DNA of 64,000 nt from Lachnospiraceae bacterium. Lineage in GTDB: Bacteria; Bacillota; Clostridia; Lachnospirales; Lachnospiraceae. The DNA is taken from NCBI GenBank assembly GCA_910575475.1, contig CAJTGD010000015.1, positions 59,934-123,933 of the forward strand, in the 5' to 3' direction. This document shows positions 49,781-58,700 of this stretch, one piece after another. Made by a program: the position numbers and the translations under genes. Position 1 is the stretch's first letter. Each line of letters opens with the position of its first letter. The notes under the pieces are model-generated. The model did not search any database and was not told the origin of the DNA. It worked only from the letters and a program-made list of their open reading frames with translations.

Positions 49781-51130
49781 TTAATTTGCGTAGCAAGCCT
49801 GAATTACCTGCTGCATTGTATTTACAAATCCTTCCGTATCCAGATTGCCTGCCGCATAGTCATTGAATACCTGGCCGGTATAGTTCTGCGCGAGGCCTTC
49901 CTTCATGCTCAGCCAATGCCATGCGGAAGTCTTTCCTGCTGACTGGTAATCCACGATGGTCTGTGCGAACGGATCGTTTGCCACGTATTCACAGGAAGTG
50001 AATGGGCTGATAAATCCTGCTTCCTCTACCAATACCTGCTGAGCCGTGCTCTCGGAGCACCACTGCAGGAACTTCTTCGCTTCTTCCGCATTTCCATCGG
50101 AGAATACGGACCACCAGGACGGAGAGTTCGTCAGAATGGTGTCCATACCGTCTTCAAACGCGTAAGGAATCATGCCGACTTTAAAATTGCCTGCCGCTTC
50201 ATAAGCGTCCGCGTCGTCACTTGTCATGGTAGCGCCGATCCAGGAACCCTGGGTTACGAACGCATACTTGCCGGAAGCAAAGTTCAGGATCTGCTGGTCA
50301 TATGTACCGGATACTAACAGCGCCGGGTCGGAATACTGGTTCAAAAGTCCTACAAACTCCGCGAAATCTGTCAGACGCGCTTCGTCAACCTTTCCGCCGT
50401 CATTGAGCATATCGATATAAGTGGTATCTTCACGATCCAGGCCGCCGTCAACGTAATTGGAGAACACATGGTTTCCTGTTGACCAGTACAGGTTGGTTGC
50501 CTCTGCACAGTAGCCGACAACTGCGTCCAGTCCAAGATCAGCCTTCTTGGAATCCAGTGTCTTGAACGCTTCTTCAATCTTATCCGGAGAGGTCAGTGTA
50601 GAAGGATCGATCTCCGCCTTCTCCAGGATATCCGCATTGTAAGCCAGTCCGATCGCTTCTACTGTATACGGGAATCCGATGGTGCCGTATTCTTCATCTA
50701 CATAAGCCGCGTCCGTATCGGAAGCCCACGCTTCACCGCTCATATCCTCCAGCATGCCTTCCCAGTTACCGAAGTCTGTGGAGCCGCCGTTTACAAAGAT
50801 ATCCGGCATATTGTCAGCCTGATAATATCCCTTCAGGGTACCCTGGATATCAATACCGCCGCCCATGGACTCGATCTCAACAGTAATCCCTGTCTCTTCT
50901 TTATACATCTCTGCCAGCTTCTTCAATTGCGCGTCAACCTCGATCTTGCCGTTAACCAGACGGATCGTATCGCCGGAACCGCCGCCTGATGAACCGGAAT
51001 CAGACTCGGAAGATGAACCGGAATCCCCTGCGTCTCCGCCTGATGAACCGTTATCTCCGCCGCCTCCGCAAGCTGCCAAACTCATTACCATAGTTGCTGC
51101 CAACAATGTTGCAATTACTTTCCTCTTCAT
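49781..51130 (-). CDS. extracellular sugar-binding lipoprotein (solute-binding protein family 1)
   Basis: 449 residues from ATG 51130 with AAGGAGG six bases upstream. The lipobox is SLAAC, followed by a 35-residue linker of almost only G, S, D, E, N, then the binding domain (LVNGKIEVDAQLKKLAEMY, GFPYTVEAIGLAYN, TQGSWIGATM). It should capture malto- or isomalto-oligosaccharides for the two permeases downstream. The promoter carries two LacI-type operator sites, and the LacI regulator gene lies just upstream on the same strand. Confidence 0.94.
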   Translation of the reverse strand: MKRKVIATLLAATMVMSLAACGGGGDNGSSGGDAGDSGSSSESDSGSSGGGSGDTIRLVNGKIEVDAQLKKLAEMYKEETGITVEIESMGGGIDIQGTLKGYYQADNMPDIFVNGGSTDFGNWEGMLEDMSGEAWASDTDAAYVDEEYGTIGFPYTVEAIGLAYNADILEKAEIDPSTLTSPDKIEEAFKTLDSKKADLGLDAVVGYCAEATNLYWSTGNHVFSNYVDGGLDREDTTYIDMLNDGGKVDEARLTDFAEFVGLLNQYSDPALLVSGTYDQQILNFASGKYAFVTQGSWIGATMTSDDADAYEAAGNFKVGMIPYAFEDGMDTILTNSPSWWSVFSDGNAEEAKKFLQWCSESTAQQVLVEEAGFISPFTSCEYVANDPFAQTIVDYQSAGKTSAWHWLSMKEGLAQNYTGQVFNDYAAGNLDTEGFVNTMQQVIQACYAN

Positions 51131-51176
51131 GATTTTCCTCCTTTTTTTGTGCGGTGCCACACAATGTTTTTCGACC

Positions 51177-51188
51177 TTTTGCGCATAA
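51177..51188. promoter_or_regulatory. LacI-type operator, downstream site
   Basis: TTTTGCGCATAA: pseudo-palindrome centred on CG-GC with 5 of 6 positions symmetric. The same sequence with one change occurs at 51238-51249, 61 bases away. It lies after the expected transcription start of the binding-protein gene. Confidence 0.65.
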
Positions 51189-51205
51189 GGTTTTCTATGT
51201 AACCC

Positions 51206-51233
51206 ATGTTAACACTTTTTTCATAAATGTCAA
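51206..51233 (-). promoter_or_regulatory. promoter of the binding-protein/transporter operon
   Basis: Minus strand TTGACA (51233-51228), 16-base spacer, TAACAT (51211-51206). Placed between the two operator copies. Confidence 0.65.
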
Positions 51234-51237
51234 TACC

Positions 51238-51249
51238 TTTTGCACATAA
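51238..51249. promoter_or_regulatory. LacI-type operator, upstream site
   Basis: TTTTGCACATAA, abutting the -35 box. Identity with the downstream site extends to the flanking ACC (ACCTTTTGC), 16 bases in all with one mismatch. Confidence 0.65.
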
Positions 51250-51415
51250 GTTTCAAAAAAAGTTAAAAAAAATCACCTTTTTAAGCATATTTAGCATTAC
51301 TTTTTTACATTCTTGCTAACTCACATATGAAAATAGCACTTTTTTCCCTTTGATTTCCGCACAAAACACACAACATTTTACAGCCTGTCCCATTTTTCAA
51401 CGTATTTTTCAAAGA

Positions 51416-51457
51416 AAAAAGAACCGGATACCTGCCGGCAGGTATCCGGTTCTTTTT
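51416..51457. terminator. bidirectional terminator after the LacI gene
   Basis: AAAAAGAACCGGATACCTGC (51416-51435) is mirrored by the rest to 51457: a 21-bp perfect inverted repeat with A and T runs at the ends. It separates the LacI gene from the transporter promoter. Confidence 0.92.
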
Positions 51458-51545
51458 CTCATTCGCCTTCGTCCGCGTCTCTTCTGTTTTCCTTCCCGCT
51501 GTCTTTCGGCCTGCACTGCCTGTGCCGCTTCGGCCTTCTGCAGCT

Positions 51546-52622
51546 TTACACCGCACGGCTCTCACGTTCTTCCCCATCCGGCATTTCGCCCCCGGACTCC
51601 GCTGCCTGGCCGACCGCCCTCACGCTGTCGCGGATCACCAGCTCTGTCGGGAGCTTCACATCCCACTCCGCAGGTTCTATCCCGTCGATCATCTTCAGCA
51701 GATATTCCACGGCAAGCCGCCCCTTTTTCGTCACGTCCTGGCCAACGGTCGTCAGCGCCGGACGCACCACCCGGGACATCAGGTTATTGTCAAACCCGGT
51801 GATGGACAGATCCTCCGGGATCCGGATCCCCCGGTCCATAAAATAATTCATCAGCAGCACTGCATAATAATCCGAGCAGCACATAAACGCCGTATAATTC
51901 TTGCACCGATAGTAAAGCTCCCTCAGGCTGGATTCCCGCTCCACCGTCCCCGGATGGAAGATCAGCAGATTCTCCTCCTCCATCTCCAGGCCGCTGTCCG
52001 CCAGCGCCCTCTGGTATCCCAGATAACGGGTATAATCCGCCCCTTCCATATTGTCCGCCAGAAACGCGATCTTCCTGTGTCCCATCTTCAGCAGATACCG
52101 GGTGATCGCATAAGCGCCCTCTTCATCCTCCAGCCCGACATTCACATAATTCATGATCTCCCTGGGAGCATAGCTGTCGATCAGGACCGTAGGGTTCTTG
52201 TACCGGCTCTTAATCCGGATAAAATCGTCGTGGAGCATGCCGACCAGGATCAGCCCGTCCACATTCCAGGTCAGCACATTCCGGATGATCTCACTGATAT
52301 CGTTGGACGTATAGGTCATCATAAAATATCCCCGCGCCCGGATCTCCGCTTCCAGCGCCCCGATCAGTTCTCCGAAAAACGGATCCGTAAACAGGTTGAT
52401 GTACTTATCCTTCCTGCACTTAAACGCCACGCCGATGATCTTGGAGCTGTTCTGTGTCAGACTCCTGGCGCTAATATTCGGCACATATTCATATTCCTCC
52501 AGGATCTTTTCCACCCGTTCCACCGTCTTCTGTGAAACCTCGCTCGTCTTCCCATGAATCACATTCGATACCGTTGTAGTACTGATTCCCAGCATCTCTG
52601 CCATGTCTTTAATCGTTATCAT
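51546..52622 (-). CDS. LacI family transcriptional regulator
   Basis: 358 residues from ATG 52622 with GGGGG seven bases upstream; the 24 upstream codons of the open frame lack a site. The N-terminal headpiece reads ITIKDMAEMLGISTTTVSNV followed by IHGKTSEVSQ, the hinge ARSLTQNSSK, then the periplasmic-binding-like effector domain (FKCRKDKYINLFTDPFFGEL, DGLILVGM, SITGFDNNLMSRVVRPALTT). It is transcribed toward the transporter operon and is its likely repressor through the two TTTTGCrCATAA sites. It ends in a strong terminator, so it is a separate unit. Confidence 0.93.
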   Translation of the reverse strand: MITIKDMAEMLGISTTTVSNVIHGKTSEVSQKTVERVEKILEEYEYVPNISARSLTQNSSKIIGVAFKCRKDKYINLFTDPFFGELIGALEAEIRARGYFMMTYTSNDISEIIRNVLTWNVDGLILVGMLHDDFIRIKSRYKNPTVLIDSYAPREIMNYVNVGLEDEEGAYAITRYLLKMGHRKIAFLADNMEGADYTRYLGYQRALADSGLEMEEENLLIFHPGTVERESSLRELYYRCKNYTAFMCCSDYYAVLLMNYFMDRGIRIPEDLSITGFDNNLMSRVVRPALTTVGQDVTKKGRLAVEYLLKMIDGIEPAEWDVKLPTELVIRDSVRAVGQAAESGGEMPDGEERESRAV

Positions 52623-52708
52623 ATCCTGTCCCCCAATAAAACTCACCTGGAGCTGCCCCGCAGAATATTTTTCGGAAGCGCTCCTTTCCCGCAACCTTAT
52701 TTGCTACG

Positions 52709-52738
52709 ATTATAACATCAACCCCCACTAAAACTCAA
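52709..52738 (-). promoter_or_regulatory. promoter of the LacI gene
   Basis: Minus strand TTGAGT (52738-52733), 18-base spacer, TATAAT (52714-52709). The 293-base gap to tRNA-Trp also holds an A/T-rich tandem ACACACATTTTT at about 52821-52844 and no gene. Confidence 0.65.
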
Positions 52739-52853
52739 TATCATTTCTTCACTTAAAATCATTTATTTTTTTGTACATATTTTGCATGCATTTTTTAGAT
52801 TAAACCCGTTCCAAATTTTTACACACATTTTTACACACATTTTCATTTTTTTC

Positions 52854-52882
52854 TTGACAAATCCCGCCGGCATTGTTATACT
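52854..52882 (+). promoter_or_regulatory. promoter of tRNA-Trp
   Basis: TTGACA (52854-52859), 17-base spacer, TATACT (52877-52882), 34 bases before the tRNA. Confidence 0.85.
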
Positions 52883-52915
52883 ATTTAGGTACTTGCGGCG
52901 GCGAACCGCCGATAC

Positions 52916-52986
52916 AGGGGATTGGTCAAATGGTATGATAGGGGTCTCCAAAACCTTTGGTGGGAGTTCGATTCTCTCATCCCCTG
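52916..52986 (+). tRNA. tRNA-Trp (anticodon CCA)
   Basis: A complete cloverleaf: acceptor AGGGGAT (52916-52922) with ATCCCCT (52979-52985), D stem GTCA/TGAT, anticodon arm GGGGT-CTCCAAA-ACCTT with CCA at 52948-52950, four-base variable loop, T stem GGGAG/CTCTC around TTCGATT, and discriminator G at 52986. CCA is not encoded. Its 3' half is a typical attachment site for a tyrosine integrase, and an integrase gene lies 107 bases away. Confidence 0.96.
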
Positions 52987-53076
52987 CTTTTATTCAGACA
53001 TGAAGATGCTCGGAAGCCTTGATTTTAAAGGATTTTCGGGCGTTTTTATTTTCTCAGATTTTTGCCGATTAAAAAA

Positions 53077-53096
53077 CTTAATCAAAATCTTAATCA
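53077..53096. repeat. CTTAATCA direct repeat next to the integrase end
   Basis: CTTAATCA at 53077-53084 and 53089-53096, period 12. Short direct repeats beside an integrase and attachment site are often arm-type integrase binding sites; that role is inferred. Confidence 0.45.
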
Positions 53097-54284
53097 TACA
53101 GATATAGCCTTGGAAATCTGGCTTTCTTTATACTTCTGATCCTGTGTAGAATAATAATAGTAATCTTTTGTAGTCTTAATATCCGTATGCCCCATTTGAG
53201 CACGGATAATAGCCTCTTCTACATCCGCATCAATTAATTTGCTTGCATATGTTTTCCTGATCTTATGCGTAGACCTTTCTGGTATTCCCACTTCTCTACA
53301 TGCCTTATACAGATGATAGTTAAATCGAGTGCTGTTGATTCTTTTTCCATCCTTCATAAACAAATACTCTCCAAATGGATTTAACAGTCGGATTCTTTTA
53401 ATGATCGTTCTCGTATGTTCCGGAATAATGATTGTCCTTTCGTCCGCTCCCATTTTAGGGGTATCCTTTACTTCAAACACTGTTTTATTCGTCTTAGGAT
53501 CTTTATAGTAAATCTCGGTCGAATTTATAACGATTCCCTCTTTTGTAATATTCTCAGGCTTTAATACACACATTTCTCCTACTCTCATGCCAGTTTCGAA
53601 CAAGAGCAGCAATCCCAGGTTATGTATGGTCTGATTTTCCTTCAAGTAATTTGTCAGCCTGAACGTTTCCTCATCGTCAAACACCTGACTGGAAGCATCT
53701 TTTCTATTCTTCTTAAAAAGATTATTTGAAAGCTGCAGATCACTAAAAAAGGTACTGATACTAATATCCGTCATTTTGTTCATCTTAGCATATTTAAACA
53801 CGCCTATTATCAATGTCCTTAAAGATGCATATGATTTTCTTGTTAAGTTGTACCGTTTTATATTTAATTTAATAAAAGTTAATAGCTCTGCCTCTGTAAT
53901 CTCTTTCATCGGAACCCTACATAAAGAATCATCTTTCTGAAAAAATCTTTTAAAATCATTCCCATATTTAGTATATGAGTTCTTACCAATCTCACCGTTT
54001 TCATACCGCTCATCATTCCATCTTTCGAACAGATCATGTATAAATGGATTCTCTTCCATAGCAGTATAATACTCGATAATATCATCTTCTAACTTTTTTC
54101 TACTCGTCCTCCTTTTTAGTTTTCGTCCTGTTTCCTTATCCGGAATATAGGTATACCATGCTTCATCTTTACCTTGCCAAATCTCATATTGATGCTTTGC
54201 CAACATCTGCTTTCTTTTGCTCATTTCTATCTTCTCTTGCACGTATGACAAATCAATTATATTATTTTCTAACACATACCGCAA
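53094..54284 (-). CDS. tyrosine-type site-specific integrase
   Basis: 396 residues if the TTG at 54284 is used; GTG 54275 or ATG 54224 (GAGAAG upstream) are alternatives. The N-terminal arm-binding part (YEIWQGKDEAWYTYIPDKE) and core-binding part (to about 190) lead to the catalytic domain with GMRVGEMCVL (Arg I), STHKIRKTYAS (HxxR), MGHTDIKTTKDYYYY (His and nucleophile Tyr region). Size and layout match Tn916/phage-type integrases. It reads toward tRNA-Trp, the likely attachment site. No excisionase was identified with certainty; the 66-residue helix-turn-helix protein nearby is a weak candidate. Confidence 0.93.
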   Translation of the reverse strand: MRYVLENNIIDLSYVQEKIEMSKRKQMLAKHQYEIWQGKDEAWYTYIPDKETGRKLKRRTSRKKLEDDIIEYYTAMEENPFIHDLFERWNDERYENGEIGKNSYTKYGNDFKRFFQKDDSLCRVPMKEITEAELLTFIKLNIKRYNLTRKSYASLRTLIIGVFKYAKMNKMTDISISTFFSDLQLSNNLFKKNRKDASSQVFDDEETFRLTNYLKENQTIHNLGLLLLFETGMRVGEMCVLKPENITKEGIVINSTEIYYKDPKTNKTVFEVKDTPKMGADERTIIIPEHTRTIIKRIRLLNPFGEYLFMKDGKRINSTRFNYHLYKACREVGIPERSTHKIRKTYASKLIDADVEEAIIRAQMGHTDIKTTKDYYYYSTQDQKYKESQISKAISV

Positions 54285-54483
54285 GACTTCTTGTTGATTT
54301 ATTTTCTGTTCTATATTGCTTCATCTCCCAATATCTATTTATTCAAAAAGACGGTAGATTGCTCCACCGCCTGTACAGTTCAATATTCATTTGTCAATAT
54401 ACTCTCTTATCTCTCATTTGGAATCCAATCAATTAGTTGCATATTGTTGCTTTTATATAAATACAGCCAATCGTTTTTGACTA

Positions 54484-54514
54484 ATAAAAAAGACTACAGC
54501 AGTTTACCGTAGCC
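54484..54514 (-). terminator. terminator after the 66-residue HTH gene
   Basis: Minus strand GGCTACGG (54514-54507) pairs with CTGTAGTC (54499-54492), two G-U wobbles, followed by six T and ATTAG. The rest of the 253-base gap to the integrase holds no supported gene. Confidence 0.75.
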
Positions 54515-54537
54515 CCTGTGTTCTCAATATTAATTTT

Positions 54538-54738
54538 TTAATCAGCAAACTCTATCTTCGTTTCACTTGGAATACGAGTAATCTTAATCCTTCCAGTCCG
54601 TTGAAGTTCTTCCATTGCTTTTTCCACTTCATATATTTTAAGGTTCAATTCCCTTGCCATCTGGTTATAAGACTGTGGATATCCATTTTTCGTAATGAAT
54701 GTTTTTAATTGTTCATATACCTGATTTGTGTGATCCAT
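54538..54738 (-). CDS. small winged-helix-like DNA-binding protein
   Basis: 66 residues. The middle has a helix-turn-helix pattern (SYNQMARELNLKIYEVEKAM) followed by a short wing-like strand pair (GRIKITRIPSETKIEF). GAGGAAGAGG lies close before the ATG. It could regulate the element or act as an excision factor; neither is shown by sequence. It has its own terminator before the integrase gene. Confidence 0.6.
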   Translation of the reverse strand: MDHTNQVYEQLKTFITKNGYPQSYNQMARELNLKIYEVEKAMEELQRTGRIKITRIPSETKIEFAD

Positions 54739-54860
54739 GGCTACCTCTTCCTCACATGCTATTTATTTTGATTGATATAGTATGCGGATTTTTCATCGCA
54801 TTTATGTATTTATTGAATATTTATTTCTTTAGTATAAAGAGTAGGCGGATTAATCCTCTC

Positions 54861-55160
54861 TCACCCAAACACTCCCCGAATCCCCCTCATATCCTCAATC
54901 AGCACCCGATACTCATCCCGTTCCCTATTCAGATCTTCCAGGGCTTCCATCCATTCCTTCTTAATCCCCTCTAATTCTTCAATCAATCCAGCAATCTTTC
55001 TCTCGCCAAAATCAGGATCATGCTTCTCATATTCTTGGTTCAAATGCTTGATCTGTTCATAATCTTTGTATAAGTCCTTTAGCCTGTCAAGCTCATCCTG
55101 CATCTGAGTGTTGCGTTTGCGTAAGATGTCGATGGTTTTGGTGTTGCTTATGCTTTTCAT
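54861..55160 (-). CDS. coiled-coil protein of the integrated element
   Basis: 99 residues, almost wholly charged and helical with heptad-like leucines (RKRNTQMQDELDRLKDLYKD, AGLIEELEGIKKEWMEALED), no Cys, no signal or membrane segment. AAGGTGAGG lies upstream of the ATG. It is not recognised. Its place shortly after the tape-measure gene would fit a small structural or assembly protein, but that is inference only. Confidence 0.65.
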   Translation of the reverse strand: MKSISNTKTIDILRKRNTQMQDELDRLKDLYKDYEQIKHLNQEYEKHDPDFGERKIAGLIEELEGIKKEWMEALEDLNRERDEYRVLIEDMRGIRGVFG

Positions 55161-55175
55161 ATTGATAACCTCACC

Positions 55176-55415
55176 TTATTTTTTTACTCTTTGAACATTT
55201 GCAATTTCCTTAAAATCAATATAAGCTCTTTCGTGATGAAACTTTTCGCTTGTATCAAGAACCAAACAATGATTTGATGTTACAATACCTCCATCATAGT
55301 CCAGAAGTAAAACTGAACCAACATTTACTTCTCCATTTTCTTTTGTTACAACTACAACTTGTCCATTTTCAAAATATTCCTCATTAAATTTAATAACTTT
55401 TAAAAGATTACACAT
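55176..55415 (-). CDS. small hypothetical protein, beta-rich
   Basis: 79 residues. It begins MCNLLKVIKFNEEYFENGQV and continues as alternating short strands (VVVVTKENGEVNVGSVLLLD) with an SDHC-like SNHCLVLD patch and a basic end. AAGGAG lies about 12 bases before the ATG, somewhat far. It ends 15 bases before the coiled-coil gene and is probably co-transcribed with it. Not recognised. Confidence 0.6.
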   Translation of the reverse strand: MCNLLKVIKFNEEYFENGQVVVVTKENGEVNVGSVLLLDYDGGIVTSNHCLVLDTSEKFHHERAYIDFKEIANVQRVKK

Positions 55416-55530
55416 AATACATTTAACTCCTTTTGCTTCTCATTTTTAGTATAATAAAACAGCAGGTGAATTTTTCCGTTTATTCTCCTGCCCTTAATCT
55501 GTAATTATTTTTTACATCCTATAACATACC

Positions 55531-55722
55531 TCAAATCTCTCTTATAATGCTTTTCATAGCATTTTCAAAAGGCTTATTATTCTTTAACTGGTCAATCATT
55601 TTTTCATATGAGTATTCCTCTTTGATTTCCATTTTCACATATGCGCACAGTAACTCTAAAAATTCCTCTGTAATTTTTGGATTAATAGTTGTAATTTTAT
55701 TTTTTAATTCTGTCTTATTCAT
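55531..55722 (-). CDS. small hypothetical protein, helical
   Basis: 63 residues (MNKTELKNKITTINPKITEE start), helical and charged, with one Cys. GAAGGAG lies nine bases before the ATG. It follows the tape-measure gene by 65 bases on the same strand. Not recognised. Confidence 0.6.
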   Translation of the reverse strand: MNKTELKNKITTINPKITEEFLELLCAYVKMEIKEEYSYEKMIDQLKNNKPFENAMKSIIREI

Positions 55723-55787
55723 AGTTTATTTCTCCTTCAAATTTATTATAGGATAGCATTCAAAATACCATCCGTAAAACCATATTA

Positions 55788-58700
55788 TTATCTAAAAATA
55801 ACTTTATATTTGTCCAAACCAGACTTTCCAGCAATGCGATCTATACTCATGGCTTGAATCATCCTCTCAAATTTAGGATCATGTTGCATTTGTATGAGAA
55901 AATCATTGTAATCTCGCACATTTTCAAGTTCAACATTAATATTGATTTCATTCTGCGTTTGACCACCAACCACTTCTCCCTTCATACTGTAATCATCAGA
56001 TTTCACCTTATTAATCATCCTCTGCAGATATCCATCCGGATTATTCGCAAAGCTAAGTAGATTATTTGTACCATCGGCATCTACTACAGCATCACCACGT
56101 TTCAGGCTTGTAAGCTGGCCCTTTTCATTTGGCATAAGCATAGCACCATCAGAACGGCCGAGAATTATTTCATTCCCCTCTTCCTGTGTAATGCCAAGCT
56201 GATCCCTGTCAATCATGAACTTACCAGTCTTATATCCACTTAACTGATTAAGATTCACCCACCCTAAATCCTGTTCTCCCAATCTAGAAGTCCTGGATAT
56301 ATGGTATGGCTTCTGCGCCCAGGATGCATTGTTGATATTCGTAATATATACCTGTTGACCTAACATCTGATTCCCGGAAGGATTCAATCCGTCAGAACTA
56401 TAGAAATAGCTTCCAGATACATATGTAACCTTATCACCGATTCTTGGCACGCCATCTCCACCACTATTTGATTGTACTGGCGGTTTAGGCGTTGTATTCA
56501 CTGGTTTTGATGTCGTTGGTTTAGAAACCGATGTCTGTTGAGACTGCTGTTTATCAATACTACTGATATTACTCGTAGCAGTTTTGTTTGATGCAGCTAT
56601 CGCATTTTGAATCGCAATCTTAATACCATTAATTGCTGTCTGAACCGTAGTCATAGTAGAAGAGAAGTTACTACTATATGTAGTCAGTATATTTGCGATC
56701 GTGCCATTGGTTCCCCAAATCGTATTCATAGAATCCGTAAGTTTATAACCTACCTTTTCCGCTTCGGATACCAAAGTATCACGAATTTCAGAAGCATCAG
56801 AGTTAATATTTGCAATGACTTCACTAATGAGAACATCAATGTTGTCAAGTCTCATATTCAGGATCGTTTCATATTCTGAATATAACTCATCCAATAACTT
56901 CTTCTGGTCTGAGATTGCTTTATCATATAGACTTTCTTCCAGATTTTCCTCAGCTTCCTTTAATTTATTCTCTGTTTGCTGTTTCTTTACACTACCTTCC
57001 TCAGAATCATCACCTGCATAAGCGGTTAATTGTTTTCTGAGAGAGTCAATTTCCTTTTGCTTTTTGCTGATATCCTTTTGAAAGTCATGCATTTCCTTTT
57101 GTGAATCTATGGCCTCCAAATATTTGTCTATCAGCTTTTCAAGAGCTTCTAATTGCTTTTCAATACCTTCCTGAACAAGATTTTTGATAGCTTCCTTTTC
57201 TTCTTCCGCAGCAAGGATAGATTCCTGTTGTAGCTCTAAAAGTTCTTTCCTACGCTCAATAAGTGTTTCATTGTACGGATCCTTGGAAAGTTCTTTCTGA
57301 ATGGATTCCATCTCTTTCCTGTACTGGTCAGCCTGGGACATATAGACATTGTAGTTCACGCCATGTAACCCGTAAGTAGCAGTTCCATGCTTTGTAACCT
57401 TACCATCGTCATCATACATCTTTTCGTCAGATATTAAATCTTTCAGAAAATCGGCTTCCGTAGTAATAGAAGATATCCTGTCCTGAATTTTATCAAATAC
57501 GCTCCATTCGATTTCACGGATTGCATTCTTAAATTCTATGATATTTGTAGTTGATTCCTGAATTGCTTCATTTACGCCGTTGATCGAAGCCTGCATGTCA
57601 TACCACGCTTCAGATTCCACTTCAATATCGCCATTCACAATGGCATCATTCATAGCATTGATAAGGTCATTCCGTTCTTTATTCAGCTTAGAAAGTTTAT
57701 TCTGCTCATTCGTAATCATGGCATCATAATACTTCGTGCTGACAATGTAACCTTGTGCTTCGGTCTGGTCAATGTAACCTTCCAACATATTATGCCGATG
57801 CTCAATCTGTGAAAGCATTCCCTCGTACATGGTTACAACATTATCAAATGCCTGTTTATATAGATCCCTTACGGATTCTGTCAGTTCCTCAATTGCATCA
57901 CGGCAGTCGAGGGCTTTTTCATACCACTCTTTATATTTATTTATATTCTCAGATAAATCCTTATCTGTGATCGTACTGATATCAATCGCACCATTTCTTA
58001 CAAGGTTCTTATATTCCTCTGATAGCGGTACAGATTCCGCTTCCTGGAGATATCGGTTATAACCTTGCTGTTGGATTGAGATTTCTTCATAAATAGAAGA
58101 GATCTGGTTTCTTAACGCATTGTTACGTTTTGCAAAGGTATTATACGCACTTCCTGCGACACGCTCAATATTTTTAATGTCACGTTCAATTCGGTTGATT
58201 AAGATTTCGATTCCGTCAAGTGTTTCTTTGAATTCTTCGGCTGAATCGTTGGCGGAATCAGAATTATTTTTGCTATTTGAGTCATTGGAATTACTATTTG
58301 AAGATGATGAATACGCATTGCTACCGCTATTCCCAACATTAAACTTCCCATAACCATCTGAAAATGCTGTGCCGCTTGCAAGTGCTGTCCCTCTTCCTAT
58401 AGCATATCCGTTTTTCAAAAGGCTTTCTGATTGTAAATGGTTGAATACAATCGCGTTCTTCGGAACCTCTATAAATTCTGCTCCATTATCTCCCACGGTG
58501 TACCAAGTTCCAGTATGCGGATCAACAATAATCTCTGTCCCCAACTCACCAACTAATGCTTTTTGAGTTACAGGATTCCCCCAATTTCCTCTGGAATATG
58601 CGGTTCCTTTTACATGGGCTGTACCATTTATCGCACCTCTTCGATTCTTCAAATAATCTATGCCACTAGACACGGTGTTTCCTATTGATGAACCTGGCGA

